Made by a program: the position numbers and the translations under genes | Notes under the pieces: generated by a model | The model's input: only the letters and a program-made list of their open reading frames with translations | What the model was told of the DNA's origin: nothing | Databases searched by the model: none | Origin: Roseivirga seohaensis | GTDB taxonomy: Bacteria; Bacteroidota; Bacteroidia; Cytophagales; Cyclobacteriaceae | Direction: 5' to 3' | Length of the DNA: 64,000 bases | Assembly (NCBI RefSeq): GCF_001592945.1 | Contig: NZ_LRPB01000012.1 | Coordinates: forward strand, 159,188 to 223,187 | In this document: positions 53,952-63,393 of the stretch, in pieces | Layout of the letters: the number at the start of each line of letters is the position of its first letter | Numbering within the stretch: the first letter of the stretch is position 1

Positions 53952-55427
53952 ATGAGAAAAAAACTCATTATTATCGGTTTGGTTGTCGTTACAGCTATCG
54001 TTGTTACCCTCACCGTATTTAAAACGGATACAACTGAGGATGCAGTGTCATTATTTGCTACCGCTGAAAAAGGTGAATTTACTGTAGAGGTAACCACCAC
54101 TGGTGAACTTTCTGCTGAAAGGTCTACTAAAATCATGGGGCCAACAGCGGCAAGAGATTTCAATATTAGAACAATGACCATCACCAAGTTGGTTGAGGAA
54201 GGAACGCAAGTGAAACAAGGTGATTATGTTGCCGACTTAGATAAGAGTGAGCTTTTCGAAAAAATTCAATCTGAAAAGGAACAGCTAGATGCTCAAGTAG
54301 CAGAATATGAGTATGCTAAAATTGATACTGCTCTTACCCTGAGCGGAGAAAGAGATAAACTATTGAATCTTGATTATTCAATAGAAGAGAAGCAATTACA
54401 AATCGAACAATCACAGTACGAACCACCAGCAACTAAAAAGAAATACCAAAATGAGCTGGATAAGCTTTTAAGAGATAAAGAGCGTGCTATTGACAACTAT
54501 AAGTTAAAGGTAGAACAAGCTAAATCAAAAATGATTGATGAAACTGTTGATCTTAACAGAAGAAAAACGAGATATAATAATGGCTTAAAATTATTAGAAG
54601 ACTTTACAATTTATGCGCCACAAGATGGTATGGTAATTTATACCAAAGGCTTTGGTGGAGAACGCATTGTTGAAGGATCTCAGCTTCAGGGTTGGAGCCC
54701 TGAAGTGGCAGAGCTTCCAGATTTGTCGAGCATGATTTCAACTACTTTTGTTAATGAGGTGGATATTAGAAAAGTAAAGCTAGGCCAACCTGTTGAAATT
54801 GGTTTGGATGCATTTCCCGATAAAAGACTTACAGGAAAAGTAACTAGAGTGGCTCGTGTAGGTCAGCAAAACCCAAATTCAGACGCAAAAGTGTTTGAAG
54901 TGATAGTAAGGGTAAACGAAAGTGATAAAGAGTTGAGGCCATCGATGACAACTAGTAATGTGATTGTTACTCAGAAGCTTACAGATGTTATTCATGTTCC
55001 TTTAGAATGTCTTCATGTTTATAACGATTCTATCAACTACGTAATTAAGAAAAACGGTACTCTTCAGGAGGTTAAGGTTGGTTTAACCAATAGCAACGAA
55101 GCGGTTATTGAAAAAGGAGTTGAAGAAGGTGATGTTTTATACCTAAGCAAACCTGATGGTATTGATGGAAAGGAACCAAATTTGATTCCTGAATTGAATG
55201 GCACCAGAATGCAAAAATACGAACTAAACCCTTCTGAAAATAAACTAGAAGATGACAGTAAATGGGTAATGCCTGATGGTACACCTATGAGTCCTGAGGT
55301 GATTCAGAGATTGAAAGACCGTGGTATTACAGACCCTTCTCAAATGATGAGAGGTGGCTCAGGAGGACAGCGGCCATCAGGGACTGGCGCTTCTAGAGGC
55401 GGACGTTCAAGTCAACCAAATCAGTAA
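53952..55427 (+). CDS. MacA-like periplasmic adaptor (HlyD family)
   Basis: A 491-residue membrane fusion protein with an N-terminal membrane anchor ('LIIIGLVVVTAIVVTLTVF'), lipoyl-type halves ('MTITKLVEEGTQVKQGDYVA' and 'DFTIYAPQDGMVIYTKGFGG'), a long alpha-hairpin (about residues 95-205, Lys/Glu/Gln rich), and a beta-barrel region. A C-terminal extension of about 70 residues ends in a Gly/Ser/Arg-rich low-complexity tail ('MMRGGSGGQRPSGTGASRGG'). It bridges an inner-membrane ABC permease and TolC. The permease gene follows after eight bases. Confidence 0.9.
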   Translation: MRKKLIIIGLVVVTAIVVTLTVFKTDTTEDAVSLFATAEKGEFTVEVTTTGELSAERSTKIMGPTAARDFNIRTMTITKLVEEGTQVKQGDYVADLDKSELFEKIQSEKEQLDAQVAEYEYAKIDTALTLSGERDKLLNLDYSIEEKQLQIEQSQYEPPATKKKYQNELDKLLRDKERAIDNYKLKVEQAKSKMIDETVDLNRRKTRYNNGLKLLEDFTIYAPQDGMVIYTKGFGGERIVEGSQLQGWSPEVAELPDLSSMISTTFVNEVDIRKVKLGQPVEIGLDAFPDKRLTGKVTRVARVGQQNPNSDAKVFEVIVRVNESDKELRPSMTTSNVIVTQKLTDVIHVPLECLHVYNDSINYVIKKNGTLQEVKVGLTNSNEAVIEKGVEEGDVLYLSKPDGIDGKEPNLIPELNGTRMQKYELNPSENKLEDDSKWVMPDGTPMSPEVIQRLKDRGITDPSQMMRGGSGGQRPSGTGASRGGRSSQPNQ

Positions 55428-55435
55428 ATTCAATT

Positions 55436-56815
55436 ATGAATAAGCAAAGTTTATTATCCAATTTCTATATCGCGCTCGAAGCGGTGCTTGCCAACCAGTT
55501 GCGCTCTTTGCTCACTGCCTTGGGTATCATTTTCGGAGTTGCTGCGGTAATCGCTATGCTAGCCATCGGTAACGGTGCCCAGAAAGAGATTTTGGAGCAA
55601 ATTGAATTGGTAGGGGTGAATAATATTATTGTTCAACCCGTAGTAGAGCAAACCGAGCAGCGCATAGGTGAATCCGATGAGAATGATAAAAAGAAGTTCT
55701 CGCCAGGGCTAAAATTGCTTGACGTAGAGAGTATTCGCAATAACATTCCTGGAGTGGAAAGGTTGAGCCCTGAAATTCTGCTAGAAACTTATATCATTAA
55801 AAATGGTATAAGAAGATCTTCAAAATTAGTAGGTGTAGAGCCTAGTTATTTTGAGGTAGCCAATTTTGAGTTGGATGGAGGAGAGGTTTTTAATGAAAAC
55901 CAATTAAGAGTTGGTGCGCCTGTTTGTATTATTGGTAAAGGTATTCAAAGTAAGTTCTTCCCTCAAGAAAACCCTATTGGACAGAAAATCAAAGTAGGCA
56001 CTCAGTGGTTAGAAGTAATTGGTGTATTGAAAGAAAGGTTTATCTCTGAGAAAGCCATTTCTAACCTTGGTATCCGTGACTATAACATGGATGTTTACAC
56101 CCCAATTCAAACGGTTTTGGTAAGATACATTAACCGTGATTTGGTGACTGGTTCTGGACTTAAAAAGAGTTTTGGAGGTATGAGCATGATGAGTTTTGGA
56201 AGAGGGATGAGCATTTCTATTTCGGGAGCTTCTTCTGACTCTGAAGATTCAGCGCCTAAAAACTACCATCAAATTGACCGTTTGGTAGTTCAAGTGAGCG
56301 AATCTGCTAAATTAAGTTCTACTGCAGAAGTTCTGTCAAGAATGTTGGAAAGAAGGCATTTTGGAGTTATTGATTATGAAATCACTATTCCTGAGTTGCT
56401 TCTAAAACAACAACAACGAACACAGAATATTTTTAACATCGTGTTAGCCGCAATTGCCGCCATTTCACTGCTGGTAGGAGGTATTGGAATTATGAATATT
56501 ATGTTGGCGTCTGTAATGGAAAGAATCAAAGAAATTGGTTTGAGACTTTCAATTGGTGCAAAATCTACTGATATTGTTTCACAATTTTTATTTGAAGCTG
56601 TGTTAATTTCAGTAACGGGCGGTATTATAGGTGTGATTTTGGGTATTGCATTAGCCTTTGCAGTATCATCTTTAGCAGACTTCCCAACCGAAATTAGCTT
56701 TGCGTCAATTGCAATATCATTTGGAGTGGCGGCTACTGTAGGGCTTATTTTTGGAATTACTCCTGCTAGAAGAGCTGCAAGTCAAGATCCTATTACATCA
56801 TTAAGACACGAATAA
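55436..56815 (+). CDS. MacB-type ABC transporter permease (FtsX family), no ATPase domain
   Basis: A 459-residue permease. It has an N-terminal helix ('LRSLLTALGIIFGVAAVIAM'), a large periplasmic MacB_PCD domain (about residues 50-330), and three C-terminal FtsX-type helices ('LVGGIGIMNIMLASVMERIK' then 'LRLSIGAKSTDIVSQFLFEA', ending 'TPARRAASQDPITSLRHE'). There is no Walker A, signature or Walker B, so the ATP-binding subunit must be a separate polypeptide, and none is encoded next to it. It works with the adaptor and TolC on either side. Confidence 0.92.
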   Translation: MNKQSLLSNFYIALEAVLANQLRSLLTALGIIFGVAAVIAMLAIGNGAQKEILEQIELVGVNNIIVQPVVEQTEQRIGESDENDKKKFSPGLKLLDVESIRNNIPGVERLSPEILLETYIIKNGIRRSSKLVGVEPSYFEVANFELDGGEVFNENQLRVGAPVCIIGKGIQSKFFPQENPIGQKIKVGTQWLEVIGVLKERFISEKAISNLGIRDYNMDVYTPIQTVLVRYINRDLVTGSGLKKSFGGMSMMSFGRGMSISISGASSDSEDSAPKNYHQIDRLVVQVSESAKLSSTAEVLSRMLERRHFGVIDYEITIPELLLKQQQRTQNIFNIVLAAIAAISLLVGGIGIMNIMLASVMERIKEIGLRLSIGAKSTDIVSQFLFEAVLISVTGGIIGVILGIALAFAVSSLADFPTEISFASIAISFGVAATVGLIFGITPARRAASQDPITSLRHE

Positions 56816-56830
56816 GATTCTAAAAACATT

Positions 56831-58342
56831 ATGAAAAAGGTCATATTATTATCATTACTATTTATAGGTCTGGCTCAAGTATCCTTTTCCCAACAAAAAA
56901 GAGTGTTAACTCTGGAAGAGGTGATTCAGTTGGCAAGAGAAAACTCTAGAAGTGCTAAGAGAGCAGAAACACAGAGAACTTTAGGCTATTGGAGTTACAA
57001 TGTTTATAAATCCCAATTAAAACCTCAATTGAGACTACAAGGGACATTACCAAATTACACTAATAGATCTATACCAGTTACACAGAATGATGGTTCTGTA
57101 GTATTTCGTAAGGTAAATCAGAATAATTCGGATTTAAGTCTTGGCTTAGAGCAAGTGTTGCCTTGGACCAACACTACAGTCTCATTTGAAACTAACTTAG
57201 CAAGGTTTGATGATTTTGATGGTGACAATAAATACTATCAAGGTGATCCCGTTGGTATTTCAATTACTCAGCCTTTGTTTAATGTAAACCCTTTTAAGTG
57301 GGATAGTAAGATCCAACCGTTGGAGTATGAACAATCAAAAAGGTCGTATGTCCAGTCTATGGAGCAAGCATCTCAAACCGCAGCGAACCTGTTTTTTAGA
57401 TTGCTTGTTGAGCAGAAGAATTTACAGATCGCTTTACAGAATGCTCAGGCCAATGATACTGTTTTTAAAGTGGAACAAGGTCGTTATAACATTGGAACCT
57501 CGACTGAAGATCAATTATTACAAACAGAGCTTGATTTGTTAAACTCAGAAAGTGATGCTCAGCAGGCACAGTTAGAAGTTCAATCACTTTCACTGGAGTT
57601 AAGAAACTTTATTGGTCTTACGGAAAATGTTGATTTGGAGCTAATAGCACCCATGGAAGTCCCAGTTTTTGATATTGACTATGAAACGGCTTTGCAGTAT
57701 GCTAAGGATAATAGAGCGGAGTATTTAGACTTTCAATTGGATAGACTACAGGCTGAACGTAATGTCGCGTCTGCACGGGCAACTCGCTTTAACGTGTCAA
57801 TATCTGCTTCATATGGCTATAATAGTGCGCAAAGAGATGAGCTAAATGAAGTTTACCAATCAAGTAATGTAGCTGCTGGTTCACAATTCAGGTTGAGTTT
57901 TAATTTGCCTATCCTTGATGGTGGTAGAAATAAAGCTAGAATGAATCAGGCATATGAGCAGCAGAAGCTGACTGAGTTTACGATAGATCAAAATATGATT
58001 ACTTTCGATCAGGAAATTGCAAATGCGGTAAGAAACTTCCAGCAAATTATTGAGCAAATAGAGTTGGCTAAAAAGAGTGAGGAAATAGCCTTGAAGCGTT
58101 TTGAGATTACTAATGGAAGGTATTTGGCGGGTAAAGTTGATATTCTTACCCTAACAAATGCTAGAACTAGTAAGGATAGTGCGATACGAAACTATGTTCT
58201 TGCTTTACAACAATACTGGGACGCTTATTATGAGTTAAGAACATTGACCTTGTACGATTTTAAAGATGGAGTACTTCTTTACAATGAACTATTGGAATAC
58301 GATCCAAAAACAGATTCAGTAATTGAAAAAGCTAAGAAATAA
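56831..58342 (+). CDS. TolC-family outer-membrane efflux channel
   Basis: A 503-residue outer-membrane protein with a signal peptide ending 'QVSFSQQ'. It shows the internal duplication of TolC: long helices with alternating hydrophobic spacing ('LFFRLLVEQKNLQIALQNAQ', 'EIANAVRNFQQIIEQIELAK') and strand regions ('QFRLSFNLPILDGGRNKARM', 'RYLAGKVDILTLTNARTSKD'). It is 15 bases after the permease gene and completes a tripartite macrolide-type or peptide exporter. A bidirectional terminator follows immediately. Confidence 0.93.
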   Translation: MKKVILLSLLFIGLAQVSFSQQKRVLTLEEVIQLARENSRSAKRAETQRTLGYWSYNVYKSQLKPQLRLQGTLPNYTNRSIPVTQNDGSVVFRKVNQNNSDLSLGLEQVLPWTNTTVSFETNLARFDDFDGDNKYYQGDPVGISITQPLFNVNPFKWDSKIQPLEYEQSKRSYVQSMEQASQTAANLFFRLLVEQKNLQIALQNAQANDTVFKVEQGRYNIGTSTEDQLLQTELDLLNSESDAQQAQLEVQSLSLELRNFIGLTENVDLELIAPMEVPVFDIDYETALQYAKDNRAEYLDFQLDRLQAERNVASARATRFNVSISASYGYNSAQRDELNEVYQSSNVAAGSQFRLSFNLPILDGGRNKARMNQAYEQQKLTEFTIDQNMITFDQEIANAVRNFQQIIEQIELAKKSEEIALKRFEITNGRYLAGKVDILTLTNARTSKDSAIRNYVLALQQYWDAYYELRTLTLYDFKDGVLLYNELLEYDPKTDSVIEKAKK

Positions 58343-58366
58343 AAAAAGCCCCGTAAGGGGCTTTTT
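58343..58366. terminator. Bidirectional rho-independent terminator
   Basis: A ten-pair stem (58343-58352 with 58357-58366) around a GTAA tetraloop, A-run on one side and T-run on the other. It ends both the tolC-type gene and the convergent purB. Confidence 0.9.
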
Positions 58367-58368
58367 AC

Positions 58369-59712
58369 TTATAGGCCAGTATAATTAAATGGACTGATTT
58401 GCATCAGTTCATTTTTTATTTCTGCTGATATTTCTAAAGTTTGAATAAACTCTTTCATTACTTCAGCAGTGATTTTTTGATTGGTTCTGGTCAATCCTTT
58501 TAAGGCTTCATAAGGTTTTGGATAACCTTCTCTTCTAAGTATGGTTTGAATAGCCTCGGCAACAACCGCCCAGTTATCTTCCAAGTCTGCGTCAATAGCA
58601 GCTTGGTTTAACTCCAGCTTCTTAATTCCTTTTTCAAGCGATTTTAAAGCGATAAGCGTATGACCTAATGGCACTCCAATGTTACGTAATACCGTAGAAT
58701 CCGTTAAGTCACGCTGTAGCCTAGAGATAGGTAGTTTAGCAGAGAGATGTTCGAAGATAGCATTGGCAATTCCCAAGTTTCCTTCGGCATTTTCAAAGTC
58801 AATTGGGTTTACTTTGTGCGGCATGGCCGAAGAACCTACTTCACCTGCTTTAATCTTTTGTTTGAAGTAATTCATGGATACGTATTGCCAAACATCACGA
58901 GAGAAATCTATCAAAATAGTGTTAATCCTTTTCATATTATCGAAAAGGGCTGCAATATGATCGTAATGCTCAATTTGTGTGGTAGGGTGGCTGCGCTGTA
59001 AGCCAAGCGATTCTTTCACAAACTCATTACCAAAGTCAATCCAGTCGATGGCTGGGTAGGCCACGTGATGTGCATTAAAATTACCCGTAGCTCCACCAAA
59101 TTTAGCCGCAAACGGAATGTCCCCCAACAGAATCATTTGTTCTTCAATACGATTGCTAAATACATGCATTTCTTTACCTAGCCTAGTTGGAGAAGCGGGT
59201 TGGCCATGTGTTTTGGCCAGCATAGAAATGTTTTTCCATGTTTCAGCCATTTCGTTAATCATGTTTTTCACCTCTAAAAAAGAAGGCTCGATCACTTCAT
59301 GCATCGCCCTTTTTAATGACAAAGGAATGGCAGTGTTATTAATATCCTGCGATGTTAACCCGAAATGAATGAATTCTATATGTTTTGTAAGGCCAAGTGC
59401 TTCAAACTTGTCTTTCAGAAAGTACTCAACCGCCTTTACATCATGATTCGTGGTTTTCTCGATTTCTTTGATACTCAAGGCATCTGCCTCGGTGAAATTT
59501 GTGTAGATAGCCCTAAGCGCATCAAAAACTTTAGAGTCTACATCTGATAATTGCGGAAGAGGAATTTCGCATAGAGCGATGAAATATTCTACTTCAACTT
59601 CAACGCGGTATTTAATTAGCGCAAACTCAGAAAAATATTCTGTTAGCGCATTGGTAACCCTTCTATAGCGACCGTCAATTGGCGAAATTGCCGTGAGTGT
59701 ATTCAAATCCAT
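58369..59712 (-). CDS. purB: Adenylosuccinate lyase PurB
   Basis: A 447-residue enzyme of purine synthesis that removes fumarate from SAICAR and from adenylosuccinate. The fumarase/aspartase signature 'GSSAMPHKVNPIDFENAEG' holds the mobile catalytic Ser loop. 'THGQPASPTRLGKEM' contains the catalytic His, and 'GLTSQDINNTAIPLSLKRA' and 'LQRSHPTTQIEHYDH' are further conserved blocks. Length fits the long (E. coli-like) form. A TATCTTTG element at 59736-59743 (minus) may be its promoter. Confidence 0.96.
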   Translation of the reverse strand: MDLNTLTAISPIDGRYRRVTNALTEYFSEFALIKYRVEVEVEYFIALCEIPLPQLSDVDSKVFDALRAIYTNFTEADALSIKEIEKTTNHDVKAVEYFLKDKFEALGLTKHIEFIHFGLTSQDINNTAIPLSLKRAMHEVIEPSFLEVKNMINEMAETWKNISMLAKTHGQPASPTRLGKEMHVFSNRIEEQMILLGDIPFAAKFGGATGNFNAHHVAYPAIDWIDFGNEFVKESLGLQRSHPTTQIEHYDHIAALFDNMKRINTILIDFSRDVWQYVSMNYFKQKIKAGEVGSSAMPHKVNPIDFENAEGNLGIANAIFEHLSAKLPISRLQRDLTDSTVLRNIGVPLGHTLIALKSLEKGIKKLELNQAAIDADLEDNWAVVAEAIQTILRREGYPKPYEALKGLTRTNQKITAEVMKEFIQTLEISAEIKNELMQISPFNYTGL

Positions 59713-59916
59713 TTTTTCGGTTTAAAAAGAAAGGGCAAAGATACTAAAATGTACTGGCTTGAACCTCCATTTCTGTAACTCTTCCACTGTTTCTGTATCT
59801 AAATTGGCAGAACAATTCATAGTTCAGCAGATGATGATTACTTTTGCATTCTTTTAAACTACTTTCTACGCATTGGTGTTGTTACACTGATAATTTTTAT
59901 AAACAGAATTTAAAGC

Positions 59917-61032
59917 ATGGCATTCGGATTATTCAAAAAAAAGCAAACAGAGAAAAGTGAAATTCCTTCGGTGAAAGCCGGACACTTAAACTTAACAGTA
60001 AAAGAAGTAGTAAACGAAACTACTGATGCCATTAGCATTTACTTTGAACAACCAGCTTCTGGAAATATTAAGTACAAATCAGGTCAGTTTTTCACGCTTA
60101 TTGCCAACATTAACGGAAAGCAAGAACGAAGAGCATATTCACTTTGTACTTCACCATTTGTAGATGATTACCCAGCTGTAACGGTAAAGCGTGTTGAAGG
60201 TGGTTTGATGTCAAATCATTTGGGTGATAACTTGAAAGCAGGTGATGTAATGGAGGTATTAGAACCTATAGGAAACTTCACTACTACTTTCGATTCCAAT
60301 AACGAAAGACATATTGTTCTTTTTGGTGGCGGAAGTGGAATTACACCTTTAATGTCAATTGCTAAATCTGCGTTGAATCAAGAGCCTAAATCAAAGGTTT
60401 CTCTTATTTATGCCAACAGAGATTCTGATTCAATTATTTTCAAATCTGCTTTGACACAAATGGAAAATGATAATCCAGAGCGATTCAAGGTAGTACATGT
60501 GCTAGGCGAAGCACCGCCTGAATGGAAAGGTTACAAAGGCTTGCTCACTCAAGATATTATTAAAGAAGCACTGGATATGTTGCCTAAAATGGAAGAAGGG
60601 CAAACAGAATTCTTTATGTGTGGCCCAGGCCCAATGATGGATATTGTAGAGTCATCATTGTCTAACCTAAATATTCCGAAGACTCAAGTTCATAAAGAAA
60701 GTTTTACTTCGGATGCGGCTAAGAAGAAGGAGAGTGAGCCCGTGAGCAATGAGATTATTGCGCGCGAAGTAACCGTTATCTATGACGGTGAAGAGTTCAA
60801 ATACACTGTTGAACCTGGCGAGACTATCCTTGAAAAAGGTTTGGATGAAGATATTGATTTGCCTTTCTCTTGCCAAAGCGGACTATGTACAGCTTGCCGT
60901 GGTAAATGTGTTTCTGGAAAAGTGAAAATGGATGAAGATGAGGGACTTTCTGAAGCGGAACTGAACGAAGGTTATGTGCTTCCTTGCGTTAGTCATCCAC
61001 TTACCGATGATGTTGTTATTGAAATTGGTTAA
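59917..61032 (+). CDS. PaaE-like ferredoxin:NAD(P)H oxidoreductase
   Basis: A 371-residue flavo-iron-sulfur reductase. The FAD domain shows 'RRAYSLCTSPFVDDYPAVTV', the NAD(P) domain 'LFGGGSGITPLMSIAKSAL' and 'FFMCGPGPMMDIVESSL', and the C-terminal plant-type 2Fe-2S domain 'CQSGLCTACRGKCVSGKV' with the fourth Cys in 'YVLPCVSHP'. This order and length match the reductase of phenylacetyl-CoA epoxidase (PaaE). paaD lies 2.4 kb away, supporting that role; a general ferredoxin reductase is the alternative. A TACTTTTG element (59839-59846) lies upstream. Confidence 0.88.
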   Translation: MAFGLFKKKQTEKSEIPSVKAGHLNLTVKEVVNETTDAISIYFEQPASGNIKYKSGQFFTLIANINGKQERRAYSLCTSPFVDDYPAVTVKRVEGGLMSNHLGDNLKAGDVMEVLEPIGNFTTTFDSNNERHIVLFGGGSGITPLMSIAKSALNQEPKSKVSLIYANRDSDSIIFKSALTQMENDNPERFKVVHVLGEAPPEWKGYKGLLTQDIIKEALDMLPKMEEGQTEFFMCGPGPMMDIVESSLSNLNIPKTQVHKESFTSDAAKKKESEPVSNEIIAREVTVIYDGEEFKYTVEPGETILEKGLDEDIDLPFSCQSGLCTACRGKCVSGKVKMDEDEGLSEAELNEGYVLPCVSHPLTDDVVIEIG

Positions 61033-61036
61033 GTCT

Positions 61037-61054
61037 TTCTGAAAATTTTCAGAA
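61037..61054. promoter_or_regulatory. Perfect 18-bp palindrome between the PaaE-like gene and egtB
   Basis: TTCTGAAAATTTTCAGAA reads identically on both strands and begins four bases after the stop of the reductase gene. It could be an operator for the egtB unit or a weak terminator hairpin with a four-base loop; a short CTTTTAG follows. The role is undecided. Confidence 0.5.
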
Positions 61055-61149
61055 CTTTTAGCAAGGGTTATTGGTCTTATATTAGTGCGGATTGAAAAAC
61101 TAAGTTCGTACTATTAAAATGATTAATTAAGAAACGCCCTTGCTTCACT

Positions 61150-62424
61150 ATGAGTTCTTCAACAGATCAGGTTTTACTTCTTAATACTCTTTTAAACGAT
61201 TATCTCAAGGTAAGAGCGCTAACCAACGAACTTTGCGAGCCTTTACAACCAGAGGACTTTGTAGTGCAGCCTGTGGTAGATGTTAGTCCTCCTAAATGGC
61301 ATTTGGCGCATACCACTTGGTTTTTTGAAAACTTCGTGCTCAAGCCAAATATGGCTGATTACAAAGTCTTCGACAAAGATTATCATTTCCTGTTCAACAG
61401 CTATTATGAAACTGAAGGCGAGCGCTGGATTCGTTCCGAACGAGGAGCTTTATCTCGCCCTTGGGTAAACGAAATTATGGCTTATCGTTCGTATGTAGAT
61501 GAGCACATGAAACATTTTCTTTCAACAGACGAGGAGGTTGATGATGAGGTTATCGAAGTATTGAAAATTGGTCTCCATCACGAACAGCAGCACCAAGAGT
61601 TACTAGTTTACGACCTCAAACATATTTTGGGAATCAATCCATTGTTCCCCGTTTATAAATCTTTTCAGGAGGAAAAACATCAGCCGAATCTCGCAGAGAA
61701 TTTTCTTGAAGTAGAGGAAGGTGTTTATACCGTTGGTTATCAAGGGAATGATTTCCATTTCGATAATGAGAAAGGTGTGCATAAGGTTTTTCTTCACCGC
61801 TATCGAATTCAAGATCGGTTGATCACCAATGGTGAGTTCATGGAATTTATTGAAGCTGGTGGTTACCAAGATTTCAATCATTGGTTAATGGAAGGTTTTG
61901 AATGGGTGAAGAAGGAAAATATACGAGCACCTTTCTATTGGCTCAAGCAAGATGGGGTTTGGAAGCATTATACCTTAGCAGGCTTAGAAAATATTAACCC
62001 AGATGAACCTGTAAGCCATGTGAGCTTTTATGAGGCAGATGCTTTTGCCAAATGGAAGGGCAAACGTTTGCCTACAGAGTTTGAATGGGAAGTAGCTTGC
62101 AAATTGCACGAACCTGAAATTCCAGAATCAGCCAACTTTGTGGACGATCGAAATTTTAGACCTATGCCTCGTCAGGGTAAAAACACTCAATTTTACGGAG
62201 ATGTCTGGGAGTGGACAAATAGCGCTTATTTAGCTTATCCGTTTTACGAAAAGCCAGAAGGAGCGCTAGGAGAGTATAATGGTAAGTTTATGATCAATAC
62301 CATGGTACTCCGAGGTGGTTCATATGCCACGAGTCGTAACCATATCAGGCCTACATACCGAAACTTTTTTCATCCACACCTACGTTGGCAGTTCACAGGA
62401 ATCCGACTAGCAGAAAACTTTTAA
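61150..62424 (+). CDS. egtB: Ergothioneine biosynthesis sulfoxide synthase EgtB
   Basis: A 424-residue non-haem iron enzyme that joins hercynine (trimethyl-histidine) to a cysteine donor with O2. The N-terminal DinB-like domain supplies the iron ligands, seen in 'PPKWHLAHTTWFFENF' and 'GLHHEQQHQELL'. The C-terminal sulfatase-modifying-factor-like domain has 'VSFYEADAFAKWKGKRLPTE' and 'GDVWEWTNSAYLAYPF', ending 'FTGIRLAE'. The next gene, egtD, starts three bases downstream. No egtA or egtC is nearby, so free cysteine may be the donor. Confidence 0.93.
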   Translation: MSSSTDQVLLLNTLLNDYLKVRALTNELCEPLQPEDFVVQPVVDVSPPKWHLAHTTWFFENFVLKPNMADYKVFDKDYHFLFNSYYETEGERWIRSERGALSRPWVNEIMAYRSYVDEHMKHFLSTDEEVDDEVIEVLKIGLHHEQQHQELLVYDLKHILGINPLFPVYKSFQEEKHQPNLAENFLEVEEGVYTVGYQGNDFHFDNEKGVHKVFLHRYRIQDRLITNGEFMEFIEAGGYQDFNHWLMEGFEWVKKENIRAPFYWLKQDGVWKHYTLAGLENINPDEPVSHVSFYEADAFAKWKGKRLPTEFEWEVACKLHEPEIPESANFVDDRNFRPMPRQGKNTQFYGDVWEWTNSAYLAYPFYEKPEGALGEYNGKFMINTMVLRGGSYATSRNHIRPTYRNFFHPHLRWQFTGIRLAENF

Positions 62425-62427
62425 CTT

Positions 62428-63393
62428 ATGAGCGATACTACCGCTACACTTTCCACCTTTGCAAGGGATATTCATTCAGGACTTACTTCAAACCCTAAAT
62501 GCCTTTCCTCAAAATACTTTTATGACGAAAAGGGCGATCAGCTTTTTCAATCTATTATGGATTTGGAAGAGTATTACCTTACCCGTTGCGAATTCGAAAT
62601 ATTTGATCAGCAGAAGGAAGAAATTCTAAAAAGTTTCTTGGCTAATGACACGAGTTTTAAACTAGTAGAGTTAGGCGCTGGAGATGGTACAAAGACGAAA
62701 ATATTACTAAAGCATTTTACAAACGAAGGGGTAGATTTTTCCTATTCACCAATTGATATCTCGCAACATGTGCTGGATATTCTCTCAGATGACTTGGAGA
62801 AATCAATCCCGAAACTACATGTAAATGCTATTCAAGGAGATTATTTCGATGCCTTAGCTAAACTTAATGAAAACCATTTTCAGAAAGAAGTGGTATTATT
62901 TCTAGGCTCAAATATTGGGAATTTCTCCAACGGGTCAGCTCCAAAATTTCTGAAAAGGTTGGGTGATAACTTAAGCTCTGGAGACCTTCTTTTTATTGGT
63001 TTCGATTTAATGAAAGACCCTAACGTTATTTTGAGTGCCTATAATGATAAGTTAGGGGTGACTAAAGCGTTCAACTTAAACTTGCTTGTAAGAATCAACA
63101 ACGAGCTTGGTGCTAATTTCGATTTAGAAGGTTTCGAACATTTCCCAACCTATGACCCTATAACAGGGGAAACTAAGAGTCATCTAATCAGCAATAAAGC
63201 ACAGCAGGTTTTTATTGAAGCTACAGGCGAAACTTATTCGTTCGATGCTTGGGAAGCAATTCACACGGAAGTGTCTCAGAAGTATAGTTTGAAAAGTATT
63301 CGTCAGTTTGCAGAGCAGGCAGGTTTTAAGGTAGTGAAGAATTTTACAGACAAAAATAATTACTACGTAGACTCGCTTTGGGAGAAAATCTAA
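62428..63393 (+). CDS. egtD: L-histidine N(alpha)-methyltransferase EgtD
   Basis: A 321-residue SAM-dependent enzyme that trimethylates histidine to hercynine. The SAM loop is 'VELGAGDGTKTKILL'; 'FLGSNIGNFSNGSAP' and 'GDLLFIGFDLMKDPN' are the histidine-site and conserved EgtD segments, and 'ITCEFEIFD'-like 'TRCEFEIFDQQKEE' is the N-terminal family mark. Length matches the family. It forms a two-gene operon with egtB. The stop overlaps that of paaD by three bases. Confidence 0.93.
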   Translation: MSDTTATLSTFARDIHSGLTSNPKCLSSKYFYDEKGDQLFQSIMDLEEYYLTRCEFEIFDQQKEEILKSFLANDTSFKLVELGAGDGTKTKILLKHFTNEGVDFSYSPIDISQHVLDILSDDLEKSIPKLHVNAIQGDYFDALAKLNENHFQKEVVLFLGSNIGNFSNGSAPKFLKRLGDNLSSGDLLFIGFDLMKDPNVILSAYNDKLGVTKAFNLNLLVRINNELGANFDLEGFEHFPTYDPITGETKSHLISNKAQQVFIEATGETYSFDAWEAIHTEVSQKYSLKSIRQFAEQAGFKVVKNFTDKNNYYVDSLWEKI

